Assembly (NCBI GenBank): GCA_902168115.1 | Contig: CABHPB010000082.1 | Coordinates: forward strand, 149,533 to 213,532 | Direction of reading: 5' to 3' | Length of the DNA stretch: 64,000 bases | From: an uncultured Methylopila sp. | Lineage (GTDB): Bacteria > Pseudomonadota > Alphaproteobacteria > Rhizobiales > Methylopilaceae | Shown here: positions 35,561 through 44,103 of the stretch, piece by piece | Layout: each line of letters starts with the position of its first letter | Numbering within the stretch: the stretch's first letter is position 1 | Program-made: the position numbers and the translations under genes | Notes under the pieces: model-generated | What the model was told of the DNA's origin: nothing | What the model saw: the letters and a program-made list of their open reading frames with translations, nothing else | Databases searched by the model: none

Positions 35561-36475
35561 TCACGCGTTGGCCGTGCCGCGCGTGACCGCGACGGCGATG
35601 AGGGCGACGATCCGGTCGAGCACGAAGCCGACCGCGCCGACGTAGACGAGCGCGAGGATGATGTCGCTGATGCGCGACGAGTTCCACGCGTCCCAGATGA
35701 AGAAGCCGATGCCGACGCCGCCGATCAGCATTTCGGCCGCGACGATTGCGAGCCACGACAGGCCAATGCCGATGCGAAGACCGGTGAAGATGTAAGGCGC
35801 GGCCGCCGGCAGCATGATCTTCGAGAAGTATTCGATCGGGTTGAGGCGCAGCACTTCCGCGACGTTCTTGTAGTCCTGCGGAATGTTGCGGATGCCGACC
35901 GCGGTGTTGATGATGACCGGCCAGATCGCGGTGATGAAGATCACGAAGATCGCCGAGGGCTCGCCGTCGCGGAAGGCGGCCAGCGACAGCGGCAGCCAGG
36001 CGAGCGGCGGGATGGTGCGCAGCACCTGGAAGACGGGGTCGAGCCCGCGCATCGCCCAGGTCGAGGCGCCGACCAGCGCGCCGAGGCCGATGCCGACGAC
36101 GGCCGCGAGCGCATAGCCGAGCGCGACGCGCTTCAGCGAGGCGTAGAGCTGCCAGCCGAGGCCCTTGTCGTTGCCGCCGTTGTCATAGAACGGGTTGGCG
36201 ATCAGCTCCCACGTGTCCGTGACCACTCGCGAGGGCGAGGGCAGCGAGGAGGTCGGCGACGAGCACAGCACCTCCCAGAACAGCAGCAGCGCGCCGACCG
36301 TCAGCAGCGGCGGAATGAAGGTCGCGGCGGCGTCCATGGCGCGCGTCTTCATGCGCGGCCCGAAGAACGGCTTCTTCGGCGTCGGCAGCGCGACCACCCT
36401 GGCCGAGGCCGGGGCCTCCGCCGGCTGGGCGGGCTTGAGCGGCGTCACGTTGGACGCCGCGGCGGTCTGTGTCAT
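35561..36475 (-). CDS. nrtB: nitrate ABC transporter permease
   Basis: 304 residues from the ATG at 36475. An N-terminal Ala/Pro-rich cytoplasmic tail of about 40 residues precedes a first helix (TFIPPLLTVGALLLFWEVL) and the BPD_transp_1 domain of about five further helices. The LRTIPPLAWLPLSLAAFRDGEPSAI region and the EVLRLNPIEYFSKIMLPAAAPYI EAA-like loop, which contacts the ATPase, are typical of NrtB/SsuC permeases. It sits between nrtA (73 bases upstream) and nrtD in one operon. Confidence 0.92.
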   Translation of the reverse strand: MTQTAAASNVTPLKPAQPAEAPASARVVALPTPKKPFFGPRMKTRAMDAAATFIPPLLTVGALLLFWEVLCSSPTSSLPSPSRVVTDTWELIANPFYDNGGNDKGLGWQLYASLKRVALGYALAAVVGIGLGALVGASTWAMRGLDPVFQVLRTIPPLAWLPLSLAAFRDGEPSAIFVIFITAIWPVIINTAVGIRNIPQDYKNVAEVLRLNPIEYFSKIMLPAAAPYIFTGLRIGIGLSWLAIVAAEMLIGGVGIGFFIWDAWNSSRISDIILALVYVGAVGFVLDRIVALIAVAVTRGTANA

Positions 36476-36548
36476 CGGGCTCTCCGCGATAATTCGGGTG
36501 TCGCCTGCGGGTCGCCGCGCGGCCGGAAGGGCCACGCGGCGCGCTCCG

Positions 36549-37874
36549 TCAGACCATGCGCTTGATGTCGAGGCTGGCGAGGTAATCGCCGGGCTTCTCG
36601 GGGTCGAAGACCTTGCCGTCGAAGAACTTCTCGACGCCGCGCGAGGTCGAGGCCGGGAGGTCGGTCGCGCCGAGCTCCTTGGCGGCCTCGCGCCACAGAT
36701 CCTCGCGGTTGACCTTGTCGATCAGGGCCTTGGTGTCAGTCGTCCCCGGCAGATAGCCCCAGCGGATGTCCTCGGTCAGGAACCAGAGGTCATGGCTCTT
36801 GTAGGGATAGGACGCGTGGTCCTTCCAGAAGTGCATGATGTAGGGGCTGTTCTCGACGAGGGGCTTGCCCGCGCCGTAGTCGAACTTGCCCTTCATGCGG
36901 TCGGCGATGTCGGCGACCGGCGCGCCGATCCAGTTGCGCTTGGCGCAGATGGCGGCGAGCTCTTCCTTGTTCTCCGTCTTCTCGCACCACTGCTGCGCCT
37001 CCATCACGGCGAGCAGCAGCGCCTTGGCGGCCCTCGGGTTCTGCTCGACCCAGTCGGTGCGCATCGCGAACGACTTCTCGGGGTGCTTGTCCCAGAGCTC
37101 GCCCGTGGTGATCGCGGTGTAGCCGATCTTCTGGTTCTTGAGCTGCTCGTTCCAGGGCTCGCAGACGCAGAAGGTGTCCATAGTGCCGACCTTCATGTTC
37201 GCCACCATCTGCGGCGGCGGGACGACGATGGTCTGGATGTCCTTGTTCGGGTCGACGCCGCCGGCGGCGAGCCAGTAGCGGATCCAGAGGTCGTGCGTGC
37301 CGCCCGGGAAGGTCATGGCGGCCTTCACGTCCTTGCCCGACGCCTTCTTCTTCTCGAGCGCGGCCTTGAAGGGCGAGGCGTCGAGGCCGAGCTGGAGGTC
37401 GGCGTATTCCTGGCCGACCGAGATGCACTGGCCCGCGACGTTGAGGCGGGCGAGGATCGACATCGGCGTGCCGGCCTTGTTCTGGGTCACGGCGCCCGAC
37501 GTGATCAGATACGGCATGGGGGTGAGGATGTGCGCGCCGTCGATGCCGCCGCCGCCCGAGCCCAGCACGATGTTGTCGCGCGTCGTGCCCCAGGACGACT
37601 GCTTGGTGACCTCGACTTCGGTCATGCCGTATTTGTCGAAGAAGCCCTTTTCCTTGGCCACGAACAGCGGACCGGCGTCCGTCAGCGCGATGTAGCCGAG
37701 CTTGGCCTTGGTGGTCTCGGGACCCGCGCCCTGGGCGAACACGCCGGACGGGGAGAGGGTTCGTGCGGCCGCGAGCGTGGCGGCGGCGTAGCCGCCGGCC
37801 TTCAGCACGCTGCGGCGGCTGACGCCGGACAGAAGGGCGTTCGCGACGTCTGGCGTCTTGGCGTCGTGGCTCAT
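36549..37874 (-). CDS. nrtA: nitrate ABC transporter substrate-binding protein (Tat-exported)
   Basis: 441 residues from the ATG at 37874, with GGAG seven bases before it. A twin-arginine signal (SRRSVLKAGGYAAATLAAAR) heads the protein. The CmpA/NrtA fold follows: KLGYIALTDAGPLFVAKEKGFFDKYG, TKQSSWGTTRDNIVLGSGGGGIDGAHILTPMP with the nitrate-contacting residues, FPGGTHDLWIRYWLAAGGVDPN and MDTFCVCEPWNEQL. It captures nitrate or nitrite in the periplasm. It is the first gene of nrtABD and lies behind the second attenuator leader. No separate NrtC is present. Confidence 0.93.
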   Translation of the reverse strand: MSHDAKTPDVANALLSGVSRRSVLKAGGYAAATLAAARTLSPSGVFAQGAGPETTKAKLGYIALTDAGPLFVAKEKGFFDKYGMTEVEVTKQSSWGTTRDNIVLGSGGGGIDGAHILTPMPYLITSGAVTQNKAGTPMSILARLNVAGQCISVGQEYADLQLGLDASPFKAALEKKKASGKDVKAAMTFPGGTHDLWIRYWLAAGGVDPNKDIQTIVVPPPQMVANMKVGTMDTFCVCEPWNEQLKNQKIGYTAITTGELWDKHPEKSFAMRTDWVEQNPRAAKALLLAVMEAQQWCEKTENKEELAAICAKRNWIGAPVADIADRMKGKFDYGAGKPLVENSPYIMHFWKDHASYPYKSHDLWFLTEDIRWGYLPGTTDTKALIDKVNREDLWREAAKELGATDLPASTSRGVEKFFDGKVFDPEKPGDYLASLDIKRMV

Positions 37875-37950
37875 TTCCGGCTCCGTTGGCGGCCCGCGGG
37901 CCGCGTGATCCACAAAACGAACCGGCTCCAGTCGATCGGATGCCGGCGAA

Positions 37951-38024
37951 CAAAAAAGCCGCTGTCTCGACGCGCGGAGTCGCGTGTCGGTTCAGCGGCG
38001 TTGCTGGCGTGCCCCTCGATGGGC
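37951..38024 (-). promoter_or_regulatory. NasT (ANTAR) attenuator leader of the nrtABD operon
   Basis: Minus-strand order: hairpin 1, GCCC-ATCGAG-GGGC (38024-38011); hairpin 2, CAGC-AACGCC-GCTG (38006-37993); then a terminator with stem GCCGCTG (37999-37993) and CAGCGGC (37964-37958) followed by TTTTTTG. Compared with the first leader, loop 2 changes from ATCGCC to AACGCC but keeps A1 and G4, and the terminator loop differs while its stem is kept. This is what selection on RNA structure would give. Confidence 0.85.
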
Positions 38025-38070
38025 GTTGCGGTCCAAGCGTCAGCGCCGACGCGAACCACGCGACCTGTCA

Positions 38071-38087
38071 TTCAAGACGCGTGCCAG
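38071..38087 (-). promoter_or_regulatory. sigma-54-like promoter before the nrtABD leader
   Basis: Minus strand CTGGCACGCGTCTTGAA, a good fit to the TGGCACG-N4-TTGCA consensus apart from GA in place of GC at -12. Initiation would be near 38060, about 35 bases before ANTAR hairpin 1. Confidence 0.5.
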
Positions 38088-38183
38088 TTCGGTCGCGAAG
38101 CCGACTTCGGTTCAATTTGGAGAGTTCGAAGCGAATTGGCCGAACTTCGACCGCATGGGCGCCGACATGATCGCGCGCCCGGC

Positions 38184-38211
38184 TTTTGTGCAGTGCACTA
38201 AACTTGTGCAG
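38184..38211 (-). promoter_or_regulatory. possible NtrC-type enhancer site upstream of nrtA
   Basis: Contains the palindrome GTGCAGTGCAC (38188-38198) and a further TTGTGCA (38205-38210 region), about 100-125 bases upstream of the sigma-54-like element. A related TTGTGCAGTGCGC lies at 34694-34706, about 90-100 bases upstream of the other promoter. NtrC sites are TGCAC/GTGCA-based, so the match is suggestive only. Confidence 0.35.
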
Positions 38212-38242
38212 ATCGCGGATCGATTCAGCCGCGCTGGATTCG

Positions 38243-39346
38243 TCAGCCGAGCTTCGATCCGATGGGATCGGCGACCGACGGCGCGGAGATCCCGAGGGCG
38301 GCGTCGAAGACGTCGGCGCGATAGACCGAAGCCGCCAGCGCCTCCTCCTCGGGCCCACCCTTCGTCTGGCCCCAGCGGGCCATCTCGGCGTACAGCCAGC
38401 GCGCATGCCGCTCGTCGGGACGCATGGCGCCGTCCCGCGCGAAGACAAGATAGCGGCCGTCGTTGCGCAGCTCGTCGCCGGCGCCTGTCGGAAGACGCCC
38501 ATCCAGCGCACGTCTGATGATCGACGGCGCGACGTCCAGCCTGCCGGACGCGCCGAGCAGATCCGACGCCTCCGCCCGGTTTCCCGGCAGCTCCATCCAT
38601 TTTCCAGCGGCGGCCAGCGCACGGATCAGACGCTCCGCGACGTCGGAGCGCTCGTCGAGCCATTTGCGGCGCACGGCGAGCACCTTTTCCGGACAGCTCG
38701 AGAGGAGCTCGACGCCGAGATGCAGGATGCGTCCAAGGCCGAGCTCGACGGCGACGGAGTTCCACGGCGCGCCGACGCAGAAGCCGTCGACATGCGCGTT
38801 TTCGAGCGCGTCGACCATGTAGGGCGGCGGCACGACCGCGAGCCGGACGTCCTCGTCGGGATTGAGGCCCGCCGCGGCGATCCAGAGCCGCAGCTGGTAA
38901 TTGTGGGTCGAGAACGGGAAGGTCATGCCGAGGACCGGCGGCTCCTCGCCGTTGGCGCGCCGATCCTCGACCAGCCGCTTGAGCGCCGCGCCGGTCGCGC
39001 GAGGATCGGCCCGATCCTCGCGCGGGGCCAGGCGCGCCATCAGCTCGTCGTGGAAATGCGGGGCCAGCGTGATCGCGTTGCCGTTGAGGTTGAGGGCGAT
39101 CGGCACCGCGAGCGGGGTCTTCACCGAATTGAGGCCGAGGCTGGTCGCGACGGCCAGGGGCGCGAGCAGATGCGCGGCGTCGAATTGTCCGAGGGTCAGC
39201 CGATCGCGGATGTTCGACCAGGAGATCTCGCGATGCAGCTCGATCTCGATCCCTTCGGCGGCGGCGAAGCCGAGATCGGCGGCGACGATCGGCACGGCGG
39301 CGTCGACCAGCGGAATGAACCCGATCTTGATGCGGTCGAGGCTCAT
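38243..39346 (-). CDS. nasS: NasS nitrate-sensing protein (cytoplasmic NrtA-like)
   Basis: 367 residues from the ATG at 39346, overlapping the nasT stop (ATGA). It has the NrtA/CmpA fold (KIGFIPLVDAAVPIVAADLGFAAAEG, FDAAHLLAPLAVATSLGL, GMTFPFSTHNYQLRLWIAAAGLNPDED, VDGFCVGAPWNSVAV) but no signal peptide, as expected for NasS. In the known system NasS holds NasT inactive and releases it when nitrate or nitrite binds. Much longer upstream readings of this frame run through nasT out of register and are not coding. The gene lies directly upstream of the nrtA leader region. Confidence 0.92.
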   Translation of the reverse strand: MSLDRIKIGFIPLVDAAVPIVAADLGFAAAEGIEIELHREISWSNIRDRLTLGQFDAAHLLAPLAVATSLGLNSVKTPLAVPIALNLNGNAITLAPHFHDELMARLAPREDRADPRATGAALKRLVEDRRANGEEPPVLGMTFPFSTHNYQLRLWIAAAGLNPDEDVRLAVVPPPYMVDALENAHVDGFCVGAPWNSVAVELGLGRILHLGVELLSSCPEKVLAVRRKWLDERSDVAERLIRALAAAGKWMELPGNRAEASDLLGASGRLDVAPSIIRRALDGRLPTGAGDELRNDGRYLVFARDGAMRPDERHARWLYAEMARWGQTKGGPEEEALAASVYRADVFDAALGISAPSVADPIGSKLG

Positions 39347-39948
39347 TTCAGCAGCTCCGCGGCGGTGACGACGGCCTGGGCGATCTCCGCGATCTTCTTC
39401 TTCTCGTTCATGGCGACGGTGCGAAGCAAAGCGTAGGCCTGTTCCTCCCCGATGCCCTTCTGGCGCATCAGGATGCCCTTGGCGCGGTCGACCAGCTTGC
39501 GCTCCTCGAGCTGGCTCTTGGCTTGGTCGAGCTCCGCCTTCAGGCGCGAGAAAGCGTTGAACCGGCTGACCATGGTGTCGAGGATCGGCTTGACGCGCTC
39601 CTTCCTCAGTCCGTCGACCACATAGGCCGACACGCCGGCGTCGATCGCGGCCTCGATGGAGGAAGAGTCCGACTGGTCGACGAACATGCCGACCGGCCGC
39701 CGCACGGAACGGCTCATCTGGAACATCTGCTCCAGCACGTCGCGCGAGGGATTGGCGAGGCCGATCAGGATGACGTCGGGGTCGATGGCGTAGATGCGCT
39801 CGAGCAGGTTCGCCCGGTCCGGAATCCGCAGGATCGTCGCGTGCCCGGCCTCGCGCAGCCCCTCCTCGAGGATGGCGGCCCGCACCGGGCTCTCCTCGAC
39901 CAGCGCGATCTTGAGCGGGCGGTCGGGCGTTTTGGGGCGATCGGGCAT
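39343..39948 (-). CDS. nasT: NasT nitrate-responsive ANTAR antiterminator
   Basis: 201 residues from the ATG at 39948; an ATG at 39975 would add nine. The N-terminal receiver-like domain (LKIALVEESPVRAAILEEGL, DVILIGLANPSRDVLEQM) lacks the usual full Asp pocket, and the C-terminal ANTAR domain has the RNA-binding helices (LVDRAKGILMRQKGIGEEQAYALLR, then AMNEKKKIAEIAQAVV). NasT binds paired hexaloop hairpins and prevents termination. Two leaders with exactly that design lie in the same locus. It is co-translated with nasS. Confidence 0.93.
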   Translation of the reverse strand: MPDRPKTPDRPLKIALVEESPVRAAILEEGLREAGHATILRIPDRANLLERIYAIDPDVILIGLANPSRDVLEQMFQMSRSVRRPVGMFVDQSDSSSIEAAIDAGVSAYVVDGLRKERVKPILDTMVSRFNAFSRLKAELDQAKSQLEERKLVDRAKGILMRQKGIGEEQAYALLRTVAMNEKKKIAEIAQAVVTAAELLK

Positions 39949-40156
39949 CGGCGTTCCCGCGCGCGGCGTCATCACGCCGGCGCTTCATCTCGGAAACGTT
40001 GCCGTAAACGACGTTCCGCCGTCTCGCGACCCCGCGTCGCATGACACGCGCCCCGAGGCGCCCGCAACATGAAGACTCGCGCTCGGTCCGGCAGAGCGAA
40101 CACGATCGGCGCGCCGCGCCCTCGAAACCGTCCTTTCCACTTGGGACGGCGAAGCT

Positions 40157-41197
40157 TCAGGCCGCGTGGCGCTCGGCCTCCGCGCCGTAGTAGCCGACAT
40201 ATTTCGGGTTGATCGCCGTCTTCGGCAGGATCACCAGCACGTCGGTCGTGCCGAACTCCCGGTCCACGACCGCGCCGTCGCCGATATAGGCGCCGAGGCG
40301 CAGATACGCCTTGATCAGCGGCGGCAGGGTGCGCAGCGCCGCGCGGAGGTCGATCTCATCCTTCGGGATCAGGTCGAACGAGGCCCGGCGACCCGGCAGC
40401 GCGCCGGCCGCCCATTCCGCGGGGGCGGAGTGGAAGTGGTGGAGATAGGACAGCGGCAGCCGCAGCTGGTCCGGATCGACGCCCTCGAGGCTGGCGCAGC
40501 CGATCATCACGTCGACCCGGTGGGCGAGCACATAGGCCCAGATGCCGTGCCACAGCAGCTCGACCGTGCGCTTGTCGCGATAGGGCTTCAGCACGCAGGA
40601 GCGGCCGAGCTCCAGGAAGTTCAGGTGGCGATGGCGCGCGATCAGCGGGTCGATGTCGAACTCGCCGGCGGTGTAGAAGCCGAAGGCGCGGTCGGCGACG
40701 GACTGGCGCAGTAGCCGGTAGGTGCCGACGACGGCCGGCTTCGTCTTGAGAGGACCGGCGGACGCCGCGCCGTCGACCGCGAAGCCCTTCATGCCGTTCA
40801 GCAGCGTCGACGCGAGCGAGGTCCCCTGCGCGGCGTGGTCGGTCACGACGAGATGGTCGCAGACCGCGTCGAACAGGTCCATGTCGCGCCGCCAGAGCTT
40901 GGCGATCGGATCGGCGACGGCGGACATCTCCTCGAAGAACACGCGGTAGCGCAGGCGCTGCGCGTACTTCACGTCGCGCGGGCGTTCGGCGAGCCGCAGC
41001 TCGAGCCCGCCGATCCGTCCGAGCGGCTTCGGCAGCGCCTGCGCCGCCTCCAGCCGATCCCGGCTCGGTTTCCCGAACCCCCACTTCGGCGTGATTGAGA
41101 AGCCCCTGGGCGCGGCAAGCGCGGCCGCCTGGCGATGGGAACGGATGCGCCCCACGATGGCGCCCGGCCCGGTCTGCGGCGGACGGTGAACGGTCAT
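40157..41197 (-). CDS. olsB: L-ornithine N-alpha-acyltransferase (OlsB-like GNAT)
   Basis: 346 residues. GNAT-type acyltransferase using acyl-ACP: LELRLAERPRDVKYAQRLRYRVFFEEM, then DHLVVTD, VGTYRLLR, LELGRSCVLKPYRDKRTVELLWHGIWAYV and VMIGCASLEGVDP are the OlsB/hemolysin-like conserved blocks, followed by FHSAPAEW and LPPLIKAYLRLGAYIGDGAVVD. OlsB makes lyso-ornithine lipid, which OlsA then acylates. OlsA is not in the window. An alternative reading as a generic long GNAT acyltransferase is possible. The first 60 residues are a basic extension with less conservation expected. Confidence 0.82.
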   Translation of the reverse strand: MTVHRPPQTGPGAIVGRIRSHRQAAALAAPRGFSITPKWGFGKPSRDRLEAAQALPKPLGRIGGLELRLAERPRDVKYAQRLRYRVFFEEMSAVADPIAKLWRRDMDLFDAVCDHLVVTDHAAQGTSLASTLLNGMKGFAVDGAASAGPLKTKPAVVGTYRLLRQSVADRAFGFYTAGEFDIDPLIARHRHLNFLELGRSCVLKPYRDKRTVELLWHGIWAYVLAHRVDVMIGCASLEGVDPDQLRLPLSYLHHFHSAPAEWAAGALPGRRASFDLIPKDEIDLRAALRTLPPLIKAYLRLGAYIGDGAVVDREFGTTDVLVILPKTAINPKYVGYYGAEAERHAA

Positions 41198-41323
41198 GCG
41201 GCGCTCCGGCGCGTTTGCGCTCCCCTAGCGCGTCCGCCGAGCTAAAGCGACGGGATTCGCGGGGAAGCTCCCGGAGAAGACATCACAAACAGTCGACGGG
41301 CGGATGACGTCACGCGTTCGTCG

Positions 41324-42973
41324 TCAACCGGCGAAACCTGCAGGCTGACGAGGTTCTTCCGGCCGGGCCGGGACCAGAGGCTCGAGAATCGCCTCCAGCG
41401 CGCGTCGCTCCAGCGGTTTAGCCAAAACCTGATCGAGCCCGGCGTCCATGGCCGCCGCCAGATCGCCGCCGTCCGCGCTCAACGCGACAAGCGTCGCGGC
41501 GGGACGCCCCTCGGCGGCCTCGACGACGCGCATGCGGCCGGCGGCGGCGCGGCCGTCGAGCCGCGGCATGCGCATGTCGAGAAGCACGACGTCGAAGCGC
41601 TCGGCCTCAAAGCTCGCGACCGCCGCGGCCCCGTCCGCGACATGGACGGAGGCGTGCCCGAGCCGGGACAGATGCGCGAGCGCGATCAGGGCGCTGACCG
41701 GGTCGTCCTCGGCGACCAGGACCTTCAGGCCGCCTGTGGCCGGGAACGAGACGGCGGGCGAAACCTCGGCGGCGCCGACGCCCGTCAGCCGCTCGCGTAG
41801 CGAGGCGGCGCGCAGCGGCTTCACGAGATAGCCGTCGAAGCCGTCCTGCGCGAGCGTCCCGAGCGCCTTGCGCTCGCCCGGCGCCAGCATGAGCAGCACC
41901 GTCCTCGCGCCGCAGTCGCGGGCGAGACGCGCCAGCGCCGCCGCGTCTCCCACGCCCTTGTCGACGACGGCGACGTCCGGGCGAAACGCGGCGAGCCCCG
42001 CCGCCTCGACCTCGTCGGGAGCGGTCAGCCGCGCCGCCGCGCCGCGCGCGCCGAGCCACTCGACGAGCCACGGACCGCTGAACGCGGCGGACGAGAGGAC
42101 GGCGATACGGCGCCCCGCAAATTCCTCGGTCTGCGAGCCGGAATCCGCGCCCCAGCAGGGCAGCGTCAGGGTGAAGGTCGCGCCGGCTCCGGGCTCCGAG
42201 GCCGCAGTCAGGGTTCCGCCCATGGCGGATGCGATCCGTCGGCTGATGGCGAGGCCAAGCCCCGCCCCTTCCGCCTGCGCGTCCGGCGCGCGCTCGAAGT
42301 CGCGGAACAGACTTTCGGACTGTCTCGGATCAAAGCCGGGACCGGTGTCGACGACCCGTAACGCGAGCCCCGCCTCGGCGCGCTCGACGCGCAGGCCGAC
42401 TCCGCCCGCTTCGGTGAACTTGATGGCGTTGCCGGCGAGATTGAGCAGCACCTGACGGATGCGGCCCGCGTCGCCGACGATCTCGCCGGGCGCGTCCTCG
42501 GCGACGAGGGCCGCGAAATCGAGGCCCTTGGCCTGCGCGCGCGGCGCGAGCAGTTCGGAGATTTCTTCGACCAGCGCCGCGACGTCGATCGTTTCCGCGG
42601 CCGACGCGCCGGACCGCACGGAGACGTCCAGCATCTCCTCGACGAGGCGGAGCATCGCGTCGGCGGAGCTGCGGACCGCCAGCGAGTAGGTGCGCTGCTC
42701 CGGCGTCAGCGCGGTGTCGAGCAGAAGATCGACGGCGCCGACCACGCCGGTCAGGGGCGTACGCATCTCGTGCGCGGCGGCGACCAGCGGGCCGCCCTCG
42801 CCCGCGACGTCGGCTGTCGAGGTCGGGGCGACGCGGGCGACGCCGCGCCGGCGGCCGAGCGCAAACCCCGCGATCCCCGCAGCGGCGGCGGCTCCGACGG
42901 CCGCCAACAGTTCAAACGCCACCTTAACGCTCCGTCGCGCGCCACGTCCCGCGCGCGATCCTGCGCCGGCCAT
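41324..42973 (-). CDS. hybrid sensor histidine kinase with two receiver domains
   Basis: 549 residues from the ATG at 42973; longer frames run into the promoter shared with the divergent GreA/GreB gene. One N-terminal membrane helix (FELLAAVGAAAAAGIAGFALG) with no sizeable periplasmic sensor. H box AAHEMRTPLTGVVGAVDLLLD, N box QVLLNLAGNAIKF, then DTGPGFDP and GAGLGLAISRRI. Receiver 1 (RRIAVLSSAAFSG to GYLVKPLRA) lacks the acidic pair and looks degenerate, but keeps VVD and the Lys. Receiver 2 (LKVLVAEDDPVSALIA, VVLLDMRMPRLDG, VLAKPLERRA) is complete. Partner and signal are unknown. Confidence 0.88.
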   Translation of the reverse strand: MAGAGSRAGRGARRSVKVAFELLAAVGAAAAAGIAGFALGRRRGVARVAPTSTADVAGEGGPLVAAAHEMRTPLTGVVGAVDLLLDTALTPEQRTYSLAVRSSADAMLRLVEEMLDVSVRSGASAAETIDVAALVEEISELLAPRAQAKGLDFAALVAEDAPGEIVGDAGRIRQVLLNLAGNAIKFTEAGGVGLRVERAEAGLALRVVDTGPGFDPRQSESLFRDFERAPDAQAEGAGLGLAISRRIASAMGGTLTAASEPGAGATFTLTLPCWGADSGSQTEEFAGRRIAVLSSAAFSGPWLVEWLGARGAAARLTAPDEVEAAGLAAFRPDVAVVDKGVGDAAALARLARDCGARTVLLMLAPGERKALGTLAQDGFDGYLVKPLRAASLRERLTGVGAAEVSPAVSFPATGGLKVLVAEDDPVSALIALAHLSRLGHASVHVADGAAAVASFEAERFDVVLLDMRMPRLDGRAAAGRMRVVEAAEGRPAATLVALSADGGDLAAAMDAGLDQVLAKPLERRALEAILEPLVPARPEEPRQPAGFAG

Positions 42974-43078
42974 CCTTGCGGAAGCCTTGACGCGACCGCG
43001 CGGGATTCCGACTTTCGGCTGCTTTCCCCCGCATGCGGGACGTGATCGTCTGAACGTTTTCCGGAGCTCGACGCAGAC

Positions 43079-43555
43079 ATGAGCGTGGCCTTCACCAAGG
43101 AGCAGGACTACGAGGCGACCGCCGCCGACCTGCCCGACCGGCCGATTTCGCCGCACCCGAACCTCGTCACAAGGGAAGGGCTTGCGGCCCTCGACGCCGC
43201 GCTCGCCGAGGCGCGTCAGGCCTTCGCCGTCGCCAAGGCCTCCGGCGACCAGGATCTGGACCGCTCCGCGCTGGCGCGGGCCGCGCGCGACGTCCGCTAC
43301 TACGCCGCGCGCAGGGCGAGCGCCGAACTGATCGAGACGGCCGGCGCCGACAAGGTGGCGTTCGGCTCCCGCGTCACCTTCGAGCGCGAGGACGGCCGCC
43401 GCCAGACCTTCCGGATCGTCGGCGAGGACGAGGCCGACCCGACGGCGGGCTCGGTGTCCTACATCTCGCCGCTGGCGCGGGCGCTGATGGGCAAGACGGT
43501 CGGAGACCTCGCCAGCTTCACGGGCGGCGAGGTGGAGATCCTCGAGATCGCGTGA
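43079..43555 (+). CDS. GreA/GreB-family transcription elongation factor
   Basis: 158 residues, with the N-terminal coiled coil (REGLAALDAALAEARQAFAVAKAS) and the FKBP-like C-terminal domain (VAFGSRVTFEREDGRRQTFRIVGEDEADPTAGSVSYISPLARALMGKTVGD) typical of GreA/GreB. Such factors insert the coiled coil into the RNA polymerase secondary channel and trigger cleavage of backtracked RNA. The acidic tip residues are less obvious than in GreA (the loop holds GDQDLDRSALARAARD), so it may be a Gre-like factor with another role. Divergent from the histidine kinase gene. Confidence 0.82.
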   Translation: MSVAFTKEQDYEATAADLPDRPISPHPNLVTREGLAALDAALAEARQAFAVAKASGDQDLDRSALARAARDVRYYAARRASAELIETAGADKVAFGSRVTFEREDGRRQTFRIVGEDEADPTAGSVSYISPLARALMGKTVGDLASFTGGEVEILEIA

Positions 43556-43562
43556 CCGGTCG

Positions 43563-44021
43563 TCAGCGGGACGCCTTGAAGGTCTTGCCGTTCCAGATCA
43601 GCGTCTGCTTGCACTCCGCCGCGCCAGCCTTTCCGCACGACCCGCCGTGGAGCGACAGCACCATCGCAGGCTTGCCGCGCACCGTCCTGAAGTCGATGGA
43701 ATGGGCGTTGAAGTCGAACACCTTGACGTAGGAGCCGTCCGGCAGGGAGGCGAACACCTCCTGCGTGCAGCCGGCGGAGCCGCAGAAGAAGCTCATCATG
43801 CCGTCGCAGGAGAACTCGCCGTAGTCGAGTATGAAGTCCTCGACGCCGTCGGCGTTGATGTCCCGTCGAGTCATGAATTTTTCGCCGAGCTCGACCTTCG
43901 CTCCGCAGTTCTGACGCGCCTCGTTGATCGAGGCCTCGATTTCCTTCGGCGCCGCCCAGGCCGACGCCGGCGCGAGCAGAAGCGCGGCGGCGATGAAAGC
44001 CGCGAGACGAGTGATCAACAT
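43563..44021 (-). CDS. secreted hypothetical protein
   Basis: 152 residues from the ATG at 44021, where a signal peptide (LAAFIAAALLLAPASAWA) begins. The mature domain has FG-GAP-like or VCBS-like character (RRDINADGVEDFILDYGEFSC) and four to five Cys (MMSFFCGSAGCTQE, HGGSCGKAGAAECKQTL) likely forming disulfides in the periplasm. Function unknown. Convergent with the Gre-family gene, seven bases between stops. Confidence 0.65.
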   Translation of the reverse strand: MLITRLAAFIAAALLLAPASAWAAPKEIEASINEARQNCGAKVELGEKFMTRRDINADGVEDFILDYGEFSCDGMMSFFCGSAGCTQEVFASLPDGSYVKVFDFNAHSIDFRTVRGKPAMVLSLHGGSCGKAGAAECKQTLIWNGKTFKASR

Positions 44022-44103
44022 GTCCTGAGCGCCCCCCGACGCGACTTGTGCGCGAACAGAGTGGCCGGCATCGTCGCCGACCGTCAATGGCCGGCGGAGA
44101 GCA

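Noticed and set aside
38243..40042. 599-residue reading of nasS extending through nasT
   Set aside because: The N-terminal 230 residues are an out-of-frame reading of nasT; the real start is the ATG at 39346 overlapping the nasT stop.
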